Position numbers and translations under genes: made by a program
NCBI GenBank assembly: GCA_017469945.1
Contig: JAFUFI010000001.1
Location: 1 to 50,280, forward strand
Length of the DNA: 50,280 nucleotides
Source: Lachnospiraceae bacterium
GTDB taxonomy: Bacteria; Bacillota; Clostridia; Lachnospirales; Lachnospiraceae
Reading direction: 5' to 3'
Shown: positions 23,952 to 35,500 of the stretch, in pieces
Layout of the letters: each line of letters starts with the position of its first letter
Numbering within the stretch: the stretch's first letter is position 1
Notes under the pieces: model-generated
The model's database searches: none
The model's input: the letters and a program-made list of their open reading frames with translations, nothing else
What the model was told of the DNA's origin: nothing

Positions 23952-25406
23952 TTAGAATTGAAAATACAAAAACGGATTGTAAGAACCGTTTAATACAACC
24001 AGCATCGAGGCAGCAAGAAGTACCGTGCGGAAAATAACGGCAGGCACACTCTTCTTAACTCTGTCACCAATCTTTTTATATATAGGCATGCTAAACAGTA
24101 GGCCGGCAAGTAGTGCTGCTATACTCTTCACCGAGAGGAATGAAAGTACGGTATACTCTCCCGTTCCCTTCGTAAACATTTCCCTTATATACACACCTGC
24201 CTGAAGAATATTGTCGCATCTGAAAACCACCCATAAAAGTATAACAAAAAACAGTGTGTAGATTCTGCTTATTACCTTGGATTTATTAAGAAGTTTTCCA
24301 AGGAAAAGCCTCTCTGCTACAAGAAGTACTGCATAGACAAGTCCCCAAACAACGAATGTAAAATTGGCTCCGTGCCATATACCTGTAAACAGGAAAACAA
24401 TGAAAATGTTCCTGACTATTTTCCCTGTTTCCACCCGGCTTCCTCCGAGAGGAATATAAACGTACTGCTTAAACCATGATGATAATGAAATATGCCATCT
24501 TCTCCAAAAGTCCTGAACAGACTTTGCTATATACGGATAATTAAAGTTATCCATAAAATTAAAGCCAAACATTTTTCCGAGGCCAATAGCCATATCGGAA
24601 TATCCCGAAAAATCGTAATATATCTGTAGGGTGTAGCAAATGGCTCCGAGCCAGGTAACTCCGGCTCCCAGTCCCTTTATCTCAAGCTCCATAATAGAAT
24701 CTATGACCTGTGCAAGGGTATTCGCTATGAGAACTTTTTTGGCAAGTCCGTATATGAATTTGGTAACTCCCTCGTAAAACAGCGAGACGCTCTCAGTTCT
24801 TTCAAATAACTGCTTTTCAATATCGGTGTATTTTACGATTGGTCCGGCTATCAGCTGCGGAAAGAAGGATATATATAGTGCAAAATCAAAAAAATTCTTT
24901 TGCGGTTTTGCATCGCCCCTGTAAATATCAATTACGTATGAAACGGCTTGGAAAATATAAAAAGAAATTCCTATCGGAAGCACAATATCAACAAACGATA
25001 GTTTTCCCGTCCGTGTCAAAGTGATAATATTTGAAACCATTTCGCTTGGCATCAAATCTCTTGTAATAAGATTCTCGTAAATCGTAACAAAAAGATTTAA
25101 GTATTTGAAGAAAAACAGTATTCCAAAATCAGCCAAAACCGTTATCCACAAAAGCAATTTTCTTTTGTTTTTTAGATTTGAGATCAAGGCTCCGCCCAGG
25201 TAGTTTAGGGCCAGCACACCCGCAAGGATAAGTATATAGCTAAATCCTCCCGAGGCATAAAATAACAGAGACGCCGCAAGCAGTACTGCGTTACTGAATC
25301 GTCTTTTTGTAATTTTGTTTTTTATTGGTAATAAAAGAACCAGGTAATAAAGTAATAAAACGATCGGCAGAAAATATTCCAAAAAAAGAATCGAACTGAA
25401 TACCAT
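23952..25406 (-). CDS. MBOAT-family O-acyltransferase (AlgI-like)
   Basis: A 484-residue polytopic protein of the AlgI/DltB/PatA type that brings acyl groups across the membrane to a partner O-acetyltransferase. Motifs: YYDFSGYSDMAIGLGKMFGFNF, FWRRWHISLSSWFKQYVYIPLGG, and the catalytic His in IWHGANFTFVVWG (about residue 344). It is first in the run MBOAT-AlgJ-HAD-YitT; the AlgJ-like gene follows after 26 bases. Together they predict acetylation of a wall or exported polysaccharide. No polymer-synthesis gene is nearby, so the acceptor is unknown. Confidence 0.93.
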   Translation of the reverse strand: MVFSSILFLEYFLPIVLLLYYLVLLLPIKNKITKRRFSNAVLLAASLLFYASGGFSYILILAGVLALNYLGGALISNLKNKRKLLLWITVLADFGILFFFKYLNLFVTIYENLITRDLMPSEMVSNIITLTRTGKLSFVDIVLPIGISFYIFQAVSYVIDIYRGDAKPQKNFFDFALYISFFPQLIAGPIVKYTDIEKQLFERTESVSLFYEGVTKFIYGLAKKVLIANTLAQVIDSIMELEIKGLGAGVTWLGAICYTLQIYYDFSGYSDMAIGLGKMFGFNFMDNFNYPYIAKSVQDFWRRWHISLSSWFKQYVYIPLGGSRVETGKIVRNIFIVFLFTGIWHGANFTFVVWGLVYAVLLVAERLFLGKLLNKSKVISRIYTLFFVILLWVVFRCDNILQAGVYIREMFTKGTGEYTVLSFLSVKSIAALLAGLLFSMPIYKKIGDRVKKSVPAVIFRTVLLAASMLVVLNGSYNPFLYFQF

Positions 25407-25484
25407 TACATCGTCTCCAAATACTGATAACTATGATGATATATACGCAGAATCTGCGCTTGCAAATACAAAAAGAATTTCTGA

Positions 25485-25521
25485 TTAAATATAAAGGAGC
25501 CATGAAACACATAGCTCCTTT
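25485..25521 (-). terminator. Terminator after rplT
   Basis: On the minus strand AAAGGAGC.ATG pairs with CAT.GCTCCTTT over a short loop, followed by an A/T tract (TATATTTAAT) instead of pure T. It ends the infC-rpmI-rplT unit about 37 bases past the rplT stop. Confidence 0.7.
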
Positions 25522-25557
25522 TACTGTAAGGCACAGGGCCTGATTAATCAAATATTA

Positions 25558-25914
25558 TTAGCTAACCTTGCTCTTAGCGATCTTTGCAAGCTCTGCAAAT
25601 CCCTCTGCATCGTTTACTGCGAGGTCTGCAAGTACCTTACGGTTAAGATCGATGTCAGCCTGCTTAAGACCATACATGAACTTGCTGTATGAAAGTCCGT
25701 TAAGTCTAGCTGCTGCATTGATACGAGCGATCCAAAGCTGTCTGAACTGACGCTTCTTCTCACGACGTCCTGAGAATGATGTAGCAAGTGCTCTCATAAC
25801 TGACTGCTTTGCTACTCTGTACTGATTACTTCTTGCTCCTCTGTAACCCTTTGCGAGCTTAAGGACACGATTATGCTTTTTCTTGGCGTTTAAGCCACCC
25901 TTAATTCTTGCCAT
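25558..25914 (-). CDS. rplT: 50S ribosomal protein L20
   Basis: 118 residues with the standard L20 beginning [28 protein letters not shown] and the C-terminal RNA-binding half [28 protein letters not shown]. Besides its role in 50S assembly, L20 is the feedback regulator of this operon in Firmicutes and presumably acts on the leader at 26781-26947. It is the last gene of the operon and a hairpin terminator follows. Confidence 0.98.
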   Translation of the reverse strand: MARIKGGLNAKKKHNRVLKLAKGYRGARSNQYRVAKQSVMRALATSFSGRREKKRQFRQLWIARINAAARLNGLSYSKFMYGLKQADIDLNRKVLADLAVNDAEGFAELAKIAKSKVS

Positions 25915-25996
25915 TGTATTTTCTCCTTCTGAAACAACGCTGTAAAGCGTTTCGAAATGTTTAAATTAATGAATAGTAAATTGGCAGATCCAAATC

Positions 25997-26194
25997 TTAC
26001 AGGTAAGGAAGGATCTTCTTCATATTCTTTACATTAGTAGCATCAGTCATAGCGGGCTTTCTAAGATTTCTCTTGGTCTTGGTGCTCTTCTTTGTAAGGA
26101 TATGACGCTTGTAAGCCTTGTTTCTCTTAAGCTTTCCGGTTCCGGTTACTTTAAAGCGCTTTGCAGCTGCTCTGCTTGTCTTCATCTTGGGCAT
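25997..26194 (-). CDS. rpmI: 50S ribosomal protein L35
   Basis: 65 residues, very basic, with the L35 signature [36 protein letters not shown]. It is the middle gene of infC-rpmI-rplT, with an 82-base gap to rplT and a 50-base gap to infC. AGGAGG precedes the start. Confidence 0.98.
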   Translation of the reverse strand: MPKMKTSRAAAKRFKVTGTGKLKRNKAYKRHILTKKSTKTKRNLRKPAMTDATNVKNMKKILPYL

Positions 26195-26244
26195 AACTAA
26201 TTCCTCCTGAAATTAAATATAATTAACTGTAATAAAACGAAGCA

Positions 26245-26751
26245 TTACTTCTTTGCAGTTAAAAACAAACTCATGCTTCTGCCTTCAACCTTGGCGGGCT
26301 TATCGATAACAGCCACATCGGCAAGTGCCTCGGCAAAATCATCCAAAACGTGCTTGGTGGTATTCATGTGAGCCATCTCACGACCGCGGAAACGAAGGGT
26401 AACTTTTACCTTGTCTCCCTTTGTAAGGAACTTTCTCGCAGCACCTACTTTAGTATTGAGATCGTTAGTGTCAATGTTGGGTGAAAGACGGATCTCTTTG
26501 ATTTCAACCTGATGCTGTTTCTTTTTGTTCTCTTTCTCTTTACGGAGCTGTTCGTACTTGTACTTACCGTAATCAACAATTCTGCAGACCGGGGGCTGTG
26601 CTGTAGGCGCAACCTTTACAAGATCAAGCTCGGCTTCATCAGCGAGAGCCTGCGCTTCTCTTGATGACATAACTCCAAGCTGTTCACCGTTAACACCGAT
26701 AACGCGAACTTCCTTGTCGCGAATCTGCTCATTAATCATTAAGTCGCTAAT
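26245..26751 (-). CDS. infC: Translation initiation factor IF-3 with AUU start codon
   Basis: 168 residues; IF3 N-domain (INEQIRDKEVRVIGVNGEQLGVMSSREA) and C-domain (KEIRLSPNIDTNDLNTKVGAARKFL, VTLRFRGREMAH). The start is placed at ATT (26749-26751): AGGAGG lies 7 bases upstream, whereas the first ATG inside (four codons later) would be 19 bases away. AUU starts let IF3 limit its own synthesis, as known for E. coli. The longer frame to 26829 runs through the leader terminator and is not coding. It heads the infC-rpmI-rplT operon. Confidence 0.93.
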   Translation of the reverse strand: MSDLMINEQIRDKEVRVIGVNGEQLGVMSSREAQALADEAELDLVKVAPTAQPPVCRIVDYGKYKYEQLRKEKENKKKQHQVEIKEIRLSPNIDTNDLNTKVGAARKFLTKGDKVKVTLRFRGREMAHMNTTKHVLDDFAEALADVAVIDKPAKVEGRSMSLFLTAKK

Positions 26752-26780
26752 GGGTATACCTCCTATAGTGCGTTCCTCGC

Positions 26781-26821
26781 ACAAAAACAAAAAAAGTGGA
26801 TAGACATCAAATCTATCCACT
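26781..26821 (-). terminator. Attenuator terminator in the infC leader
   Basis: Stem AGTGGATAGA/TCTATCCACT (10 bp, perfect) with a 7-base loop and a long T-rich tail on the minus strand, just before the infC ribosome binding site. Ending here would cut the mRNA before infC. Confidence 0.9.
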
Positions 26822-26947
26822 GAAATCACATCGATATCTCCGTTAGGAGTTATAAATGGACCGGTACACTTACCAGCTCAGCTAAGGCCGTAAGGTGAGA
26901 GTGGATACTCTGCTTGATGTCCGTGTTTTACACACTTGATTAAATTA
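26822..26947 (-). ncRNA. L20-type leader RNA (attenuation) of infC-rpmI-rplT
   Basis: A structured 5' leader of roughly 110 bases between the promoter and the attenuator. Minus-strand TATCCACT (26900-26907) is complementary to AGTGGATA, the 5' arm of the terminator, so it can form an antiterminator. This is the layout of L20 leaders in Firmicutes, where L20 binding favours termination. Assignment is by position and pairing; no covariance search was run. Confidence 0.75.
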
Positions 26948-26970
26948 ACATATCTTTACAGACTTGTCAA
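26942..26970 (-). promoter_or_regulatory. Promoter of infC-rpmI-rplT
   Basis: On the minus strand TTGACA (26965-26970), 17 bases, TAATTT (26942-26947) preceded by TGT (extended -10). It lies in the short gap right after the stop of the reductase fusion gene. Confidence 0.75.
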
Positions 26971-26979
26971 CAACTTTTT

Positions 26980-28860
26980 TTAATATAAATTCGGAAGATC
27001 CGGATGCTCTCCCGACCAGCCTCTCTCAGGGAGACAGGAAAGGAAGGACATATCGTCTTCACCGATCTCAAATCCGAAGATATCGAGGTTTTCCTTCATA
27101 CGCTCTATCTTCGAAGCCTTGGCAACAACGGGAATTCCGCGCTGCAATAAGTATTTTAACAGAATCTGCGCATTAGATCTACCATATTTTGCGGACATTT
27201 TTGAAATACTTTCATCTCCCAAAAGGCTTCCCCTTCCCAAGGGGCTCCAGGCGATCGGAAGGATTCCTTCATCCTTTAGATAACTTAACGCATACTCCTG
27301 CATATATCCCACATGCAGCTCAAGCTGATCTGTCATAGGTTTAATCTTTGCGCTCTTTAAAAGGGGACGGATATGGTGCGGCAGGAAGTTCGAAAGTCCT
27401 ATTACTTTAATCTTACCGGCTTCGTAGAGCTCTTCCATAAGAGCCCAGGATTCTTTAACCTTTTCTATCCAACGGTTATCCCCGTCAAATACACCCCCTG
27501 TATGATCCTCTTTAGGCCAGTGGATAAGGAACATATCAAGATAATCTGTTCCAAGCCTTTTACAGGACTCCTCAAAGGATTTAAGAGTCTTTTCTCTTCC
27601 AAGCTCGGAGGGCCAGACCTTGCTGCTTAGGAATATTTCGCTTCTAACCTCGCCGTAATTCTTTCCAAGCTCCTCTGCGTACTTATTGATCGCACTTCCT
27701 ATCTGCTCTTCATTGTCGTAAAAGGCGGCAGTGTCAATATATTTATATCCTGCACGAAGGGCGTCGACAATTACATCCTCGCCTCTTTCATCCGTAGACT
27801 TAAATGAACCAAAGCCCACCGAAGGAAGGGCAACTCCGTTATCCAGGATGTACTCGCATCTCGAATCGGCGTACCCGACTTTATCAAGGATCCTGTCAAG
27901 GAGCCTCATATTCTTTAAGGAAAATTCCTCTGTAATAAAAGGCTTTTCAAGCCCCATTACTGCTCTGCCCATCTGCTCAACTTCAAGAGTATAGTTAGAA
28001 GCTGCGGTTACCTTCAGCTCTTTTGTATTCCATTCATAGTTGGAAGGTTTCGTAGTAAGCTTATAGGAAATCTCGCCTTCCTGGTTGTACTCGTAATCCG
28101 CGCGAATATAGCCTTTAGAGCCGTGGATATAAAGCCTGTCGTAACGGTCTGCCGAGTCTTTTCCCAGGAGCATTCCCGCGTGAAAAGAAGCTCTTACGCC
28201 GTTTTTAAATTTCAAAAGGACAGACGCCAGATGGTCAACCTTATCTTCGTAAAATTCAGCATCCGCCTTGATATAATCAATCTCGGAATCTACAAGGCTA
28301 AGGATCATAGTAGAGCTGTAACAGCCCACATCGTAAATTCCTCCGCCGCCAAGCTCTTTATGAAGCCTGAAATCACTTGTAAAATCCTGGATAAGGAAAG
28401 CCGTATCGATATAATCCACCTCTCCTATTTCGCCGGAGACGATGATCCTTTTAAGCTCGGCAATAAAAGGGCTGTGCAGATAAGCGTAAGCCTCCATGAG
28501 ATACACGCCGTTATCCTTTGCCGCCTTAAACATCTTTCTAAGTTCAATCTCGTTTAAAGCTATGGGCTTTTCGCAAAGAACATGCTTTCCGGCATTAAGC
28601 GCCTTAACTACCCATTCAAGATGAATATCATTGGGAAGGGGAACATAAACCGCCTGTACCTCGGGGTCATTTAAAAGAGCATCGTATCCCTCGTAGGCCT
28701 TTTCAAAACCGAAGCGCTCTTTAAACTCCTCCGCCTTTTTTAGGCTTCTTCCGGCGATGGCATAAAGCTCGCAGTTTTCCGCCTTTTGCATTCCGGGTAT
28801 TGTGCATCCCGCGGCTATGCTTGCTGTACCCATTACGCCCCATTTAATCTTTTTATCCAC
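26980..28860 (-). CDS. Fused Gfo/Idh/MocA oxidoreductase and aldo/keto reductase
   Basis: 626 residues, two complete NAD(P)-dependent enzymes in one chain. Residues 1-325: Gfo/Idh/MocA, with the Rossmann start KWGVMGTASIAAGCTIPG, CEKPIALNE, and the substrate domain (GGGGIYDVGCYSSTMI). Residues about 340-626: an aldo/keto reductase with FGSFKST, catalytic DTAAFYDNE (Asp, Tyr), SSKVW (Lys), LIHWP (His), SNF and GRGS cofactor loops; all four catalytic residues appear present. Each half normally works alone. Linked activity on one sugar or polyol (oxidation in one half, reduction in the other) is an inference. It stands alone, upstream of the infC promoter. Confidence 0.9.
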   Translation of the reverse strand: MDKKIKWGVMGTASIAAGCTIPGMQKAENCELYAIAGRSLKKAEEFKERFGFEKAYEGYDALLNDPEVQAVYVPLPNDIHLEWVVKALNAGKHVLCEKPIALNEIELRKMFKAAKDNGVYLMEAYAYLHSPFIAELKRIIVSGEIGEVDYIDTAFLIQDFTSDFRLHKELGGGGIYDVGCYSSTMILSLVDSEIDYIKADAEFYEDKVDHLASVLLKFKNGVRASFHAGMLLGKDSADRYDRLYIHGSKGYIRADYEYNQEGEISYKLTTKPSNYEWNTKELKVTAASNYTLEVEQMGRAVMGLEKPFITEEFSLKNMRLLDRILDKVGYADSRCEYILDNGVALPSVGFGSFKSTDERGEDVIVDALRAGYKYIDTAAFYDNEEQIGSAINKYAEELGKNYGEVRSEIFLSSKVWPSELGREKTLKSFEESCKRLGTDYLDMFLIHWPKEDHTGGVFDGDNRWIEKVKESWALMEELYEAGKIKVIGLSNFLPHHIRPLLKSAKIKPMTDQLELHVGYMQEYALSYLKDEGILPIAWSPLGRGSLLGDESISKMSAKYGRSNAQILLKYLLQRGIPVVAKASKIERMKENLDIFGFEIGEDDMSFLSCLPERGWSGEHPDLPNLY

Positions 28861-29020
28861 TAAAGCCTCCCTATCTATGAATCCAAGGTTTCCAAGATTC
28901 TTACACTTTAAAACATATCAACAGTTTCCGGGTAAACCAAAGAAATAAGTCCATAAAAATTACTCTTTAATTATATATAGACAGCGCTCTGCGGACAATC
29001 GTTTCCTTTCACTTAAATAT

Positions 29021-29051
29021 AAAAAACGCGCCCTTTCAATAAAGGACGCGC
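29021..29051 (-). terminator. Terminator after thrS
   Basis: On the minus strand AGCGCGTCCTTT, 4-base loop, AAAGGGCGCGTT with T-run (one mismatch in the stem). It starts about 20 bases after the thrS stop. Confidence 0.88.
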
Positions 29052-29070
29052 TGAAAAATCATAATGAAAA

Positions 29071-30855
<1,785 letters not shown>

Positions 30856-30937
30856 CAGTAATTCCTCCTAAATACATGTACTGTACAAGTTAAATATAAT
30901 CAAAAAATCAGTAATCTTCATTTTAATACGCTATGCT

Positions 30938-30963
30938 AAAAAAGTAAAGCCTTGCAGCGCTTT
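30938..30963 (-). terminator. Possible weak terminator after the transglutaminase-like gene
   Basis: Short stem AAAGC/GCTTT around GCTGCAAG, followed on the minus strand by ACTTTTTT. The stem is weak (5 bp). Confidence 0.35.
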
Positions 30964-30965
30964 TC

Positions 30966-32510
30966 TTAAGGCCATCCCCAAGACGAACTTGAGCTTGAGC
31001 TCGAACTCGACGAGGAGCTCGAACTAGAACTCGAAGAGCTTGAACTCGAGCTTGATGAACTGGAGCTTGACGCGCTTCCGTCACCGGAAACCCAGGTCTG
31101 GGTTGATGTACTCGTCGATCCGTCCCCCGAGGCAGTTGCCGTTGCGCTCGCCGAAGCGTTTCCATCCGTGGAAGTGGATGTTGATGTTGAAGTCGACGTG
31201 CCTCCCTGGGATTCATCGTGATCGTAATCATAGCTTCCCCCGCTATTATCATCCGGCGGATTGGGAACCGGTGTAGGCGTTGGTGTTGGAGTTGGTGTCG
31301 GCGTCGGAGTTGGCGTGGGCGTAGGCTCAGGTGTCGGAGTAGGTGTCGGATCCGGAGTAGGAGTAGGCGTTGGTGTGGGCTCAGGTTCCGGAGTAGGTTC
31401 AGGCTCTGGCGTCGGCTCAGGTTCCGGAGTAGGTTCAGGTGTGGGCGTAGGCTCAGGTTCGGGCTCGGGAGAAGGCTGCGGCTCAGGCTCATAATCGTCA
31501 ACGCCTCCAAAATCCGTACCATACCGGTCGCCGCCAAAATATCCGTAATAGCTCGCATAGGTTCCGTAAGCCATGGGTATTCTGTTTGAAATCGCAAGTC
31601 TGTACCTTGTCTGTGACATATATTCATCGGTCACATTAAAATAGTCGTAGTAATAAACTCCGGGAGGATTACCATAAGGATCGTCCCAGGTGCAGTCATC
31701 AAGGTAGTACTCTCCGCTAAGATACACAAGATTCCATGCGTGAAGTTCTCCCGCATAACCGACTACCATAGCGCATGGAATACCCATTTTCTGCATAAGG
31801 TATGAAAAAGCCTGTGAATATCCGGCACATACCGTCTGCCTTAAGACAAACGCGCTGTATGCATCCTGATCAAGGCTGTTCGCCTGATACGTAGTGTATT
31901 CGATGAGATAGTCATGCGCATATTTAGACATCTCGATGTCGTTGGGCAGCTTGCTCATTTCAGCCAGTACAGGCTTTGTCACAGATTCAACCGCCGCCTT
32001 TGTTCCCGCAATATCATTTACAAGATAATTGTACAACGGGATAAAAGATGTAACATAACCATTGGCATCGTAATAATACGAGTATCCCGGATTAACCCAG
32101 AAAAGATCCGGGTGATCGTAAAGGACGCAGTAATAGATCGTATCAAGGTCTGAGGGAGTTATGGCCATAGGAAGGGCGATGTTTGTATACCCGGCAGCAA
32201 GTCCCGCGTGGATCGTATCATATATACCGACTCCGGCTTCGGGAAGCGTATTTCTGTAGATGTAAAAATCAGAGCCGAGTGCCTTTCCCTCATAGCTTAT
32301 GCCGAGAGTCTGAGGCTTAACAGATACAGACCTTTTCGGATTTGGGTCCGGGTCCTCTAAGGCAACTACTTCGCCAATTATAAGTCCGGTGCCTCTTTTT
32401 AGGCCGTCATCCGAAGATGCGGTCGTAAACTCTCCCACTAATCCGCATCCCGTTAAGGATGCAGATAATACTAACAATATGATAATTGCGGACAGGATTC
32501 TTTTTTTCAT
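30966..32510 (-). CDS. Transglutaminase-like lipoprotein with Pro/Thr/Glu-rich and poly-Ser tail
   Basis: 514 residues. A signal peptide ends in lipobox LTGC (Cys22). A transglutaminase/cysteine-protease fold covers about 85-340, with catalytic Cys228 in [12 protein letters not shown], His257 in GELHAWNLV and Asp271/272 in [10 protein letters not shown]. Then comes a long linker of PT/PE repeats (about 345-425), a Ser/Thr-rich stretch, and 30 consecutive Ser before a final WGWP. The Ser run uses all six Ser codons, so it is kept by selection on protein, not by simple slippage. It should be anchored outside the cell. It follows the TIR gene by 64 bases with no terminator between. Confidence 0.85.
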   Translation of the reverse strand: MKKRILSAIIILLVLSASLTGCGLVGEFTTASSDDGLKRGTGLIIGEVVALEDPDPNPKRSVSVKPQTLGISYEGKALGSDFYIYRNTLPEAGVGIYDTIHAGLAAGYTNIALPMAITPSDLDTIYYCVLYDHPDLFWVNPGYSYYYDANGYVTSFIPLYNYLVNDIAGTKAAVESVTKPVLAEMSKLPNDIEMSKYAHDYLIEYTTYQANSLDQDAYSAFVLRQTVCAGYSQAFSYLMQKMGIPCAMVVGYAGELHAWNLVYLSGEYYLDDCTWDDPYGNPPGVYYYDYFNVTDEYMSQTRYRLAISNRIPMAYGTYASYYGYFGGDRYGTDFGGVDDYEPEPQPSPEPEPEPTPTPEPTPEPEPTPEPEPTPEPEPTPTPTPTPDPTPTPTPEPTPTPTPTPTPTPTPTPTPVPNPPDDNSGGSYDYDHDESQGGTSTSTSTSTSTDGNASASATATASGDGSTSTSTQTWVSGDGSASSSSSSSSSSSSSSSSSSSSSSSSSSSSSSWGWP

Positions 32511-32574
32511 ATTTTCACCTACGGCAAAAGCAAAAAACGAAGGTCCACGTTAAAAATACTTTCTTCTAAAGGCA

Positions 32575-35500
32575 TCAATCCATGTTATAGAAATGTCTTT
32601 GTTCCTCGGTAAGGCTTACTCCGGCAAACTCTTTCTTTGCCATTTCCACAAGAGTCTTGTAATCCTTGTAGTAGATCCTTCCGGTACTGTATGTATCAGG
32701 CAGATAAAACGCTCTGTTTGCCACAGAAAAAAGAACTGTATTATTTGCCGCTACACCGGCTAAAAGCGCAAAAGATTCATCATCCAAAACAGCTGAGCTT
32801 AAACTTGCACAGATACCTATCAGTCCGTCTTCCTCGGACACACTCTTGATCTTGCCATTGAGTCCCAGACTTCCCTCGTTTTTATGTTCCTTGTAGTTTC
32901 TTACCTTCAAGATGTAATCTGCGCCCTGGGCAATGATATACTCGTCGTTCTTTATAAATGTGACAAAACCTGAAGATCCCATCTCAAGGATCTGCTCATC
33001 GATTATTTCTCCGGTCTTAGTATCAAATACCCTTAAGAATCCGTCAAAACATCCAACTGCCAGTTTCGTTCCGTCAGAGCTTATCGCAATGGTATCAGGC
33101 GAAATTGCGCTGTCATTCTGCCTGAGTAGCTCGTTTTCATACTCAGTCATAGTCTTGTTTTCAACATCGACCCTGAAAACATTTCGATTTGAAGCTGAAA
33201 AATAAATATACTTTCCATCCTCGGAAACGCAGGCGTTGATTATGGAGTTACCGTCTATCTCTTCTGGTTTGTTAACGATAAACGCCGGCTCGCACTTTTC
33301 TGTATCCAGAAGCATGATCTGATGGAAATTCCAAACAATTGCATACTTTCTGTTTTTGGTAATATATCCGTTCGAGGCAGAGAAATAGTCCATATAATCT
33401 TCGTATACAAAAAACTTTTCTTCCTTTGTATCAAGATCAAAGACTCTAAATGACTTGGTATCAACGTCTAACAGCTTATGTCCGTAAAGTGCGAATGCCC
33501 TTGGTATTACGGAATCAAAGCTGTCTATTGTATAGAGATCATTTCCATCCTTATCGCCAACGGTATATGTATCATTGTCGTAACACTTATATATGAGATA
33601 CTCTCCGTCTTCCGTTATCTCATTCAGATAGTTATCTGCTTCCGAAGTATGGATTATCTCGTAGTCTTCGGCAATGTGCCTCTTTAAAAGATAGATCTCA
33701 GAACCGCGGGGTTCGTAAAATGCTATGTAATAATTAAGGCCTATTGCATCTTCTATTGTTTTCTGGGTTGAAAGCCCACGGCTCGTATATTCACCTGTGT
33801 GGAAATCCACCTCTGTTATCGTTCCGTCCGCTAATGTAACGAAGCCCCGGCTGCTGTTAAGGTAAGGCATGATCTGGGTAACTTCACTCGGAAAAGGAAT
33901 AACACATAAAACCTCTCCGGTAAACTCATCGTAAGTGTAGGTTTCCATTCCATGTGAGAAAATGATATCGCTGTGCATTACCCCGTCTTCTTCGTAAGGG
34001 CGGGCTTTTAATGCAGCGCCGTACCAAAAAGCCGCGTATTCATCCACGTCTGCGGACCTGGTCCACTTCATCTTGGCTTCCTCCGGGTCAAGTACGCAGA
34101 CAGTAGTCCTGCCTGAATCAACCCCATAAGGAGGAGTAAGCACCAGTGCAAAATCACCTGATTCAAGAGCTACCATCTCCTTGATATTTTCATCGGGAAC
34201 ATCGATTTTTTTACCCGACATTTCATCCATATCAAAAAGAAGGGCTCCGGGCTTATATTCATCTGCATTAAGAGTATATGTGTCTACGTACAGATATCTT
34301 CCGTCAAAAGAGAACATACTGGTGGAGCCGGGCGTTAACTCAGAAGGATTGTCAATGGTTCCGGTAAGTTCTCCACTCTTAATATCTACCACATCAACAA
34401 CATAGGTTTTATCCCCATATGCAGCAGTAATCCTCTCGTAAACATCCTCGTAATACATATATACATCGGTTACAAGAGCTGCTCTGCCCCTCTCGGTATC
34501 AATGGCGCAGGAACGTATATTTCCCCTGTCCTTTAACTCATCTCCGGGCTCTAAGCTGTAGATTAGGCTTCCGTCGTAAGCGTATTTATAAAACGCATCT
34601 TTGGTACAGACATATATTCCCTCGCTGTCTGCGTTGAAAGCGATAACGGTTTGAACTGAATTGTCTTCGCCTACGACATAGGGGATCTTTGCTTTAAGTT
34701 CAAAGGTCTCCGTATCCCATGCATACACATTCTGTCCAACATCAAGAACAAGAAATACCGACTTATCCGCATTTCGTTTTGCGAGGCTGATCCTCTGGTC
34801 AACGGAAAGCGAGCGGTCGTATGAATAAAAATCATCATAAGCGTAGGCATAAAGTGATCTGGCAAGGGCGTACTCCGCCTCACCTACATAAGGTCTGTCG
34901 TTTTCCTCCGAAGGAAGGGCCTCCATAGCAACAAGAGCCGCGTCCTGTCTCTTTCCCTCGGCTAAAAGGGAAAGGGATTTCTCGGCGTAAAATCTTGCCT
35001 GGTTTTCCTGTTTTTCGCGGTATTCTTTTAATATATCTTCTGCCAGCTTTGTCTTTTCATCCGCAAGCTGAGTTTTTTCTTCGGCAAGAAGCGCCTTTTC
35101 ATCCGCAAGAGCCTTCATCTTGGCGGCAACATTCGCGTTGTATACACCGAAAGCGGCTCCCGCAAGGGCAACGACCGCCGCGCCTGAAGAAACGAGGGAA
35201 ATTGTTCTCCTTATAATACGCTCTCTGTGGCGCTGTCTCAGATCGTCGTAAGAGCAGCCGAGAACAGGGGCTGCAAGTCTTAAGATCTCTGTCTTAAACT
35301 TTTTGTTCCTCTCTTTGGAATTCTCTCCGCGAACATCAGCGGCGAGAGGCTCCACGGGCTTTCCGTTTTCATCCTTTAAAAGAAGCTCGGGGAAGCTATC
35401 ATCCGGCTCGCCCTCAATGAGAACGGCAAGAATATGGTCCCTTCCGTGCATGGAGATAAAGGTCTCTATCTCCTTTTGAACCCAGTAGGATTCCGGAGTA

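Noticed and set aside
26752..26829. 26-codon N-terminal extension of infC from an ATG at 26829
   Set aside because: It runs through the leader terminator hairpin and T-run; the ribosome binding site lies downstream of it.
30856..30965. T-box leader upstream of thrS or trpS
   Set aside because: The gaps (110 and 96 bases) are too short and show no T-box sequence or paired terminator/antiterminator.
30923..31627. 234-residue Arg/Leu-rich minus-strand frame and the plus-strand Val/Gly repeat frame at 31261
   Set aside because: Out-of-frame and antisense readings of the low-complexity Pro/Thr/Glu and Ser codons of the lipoprotein.
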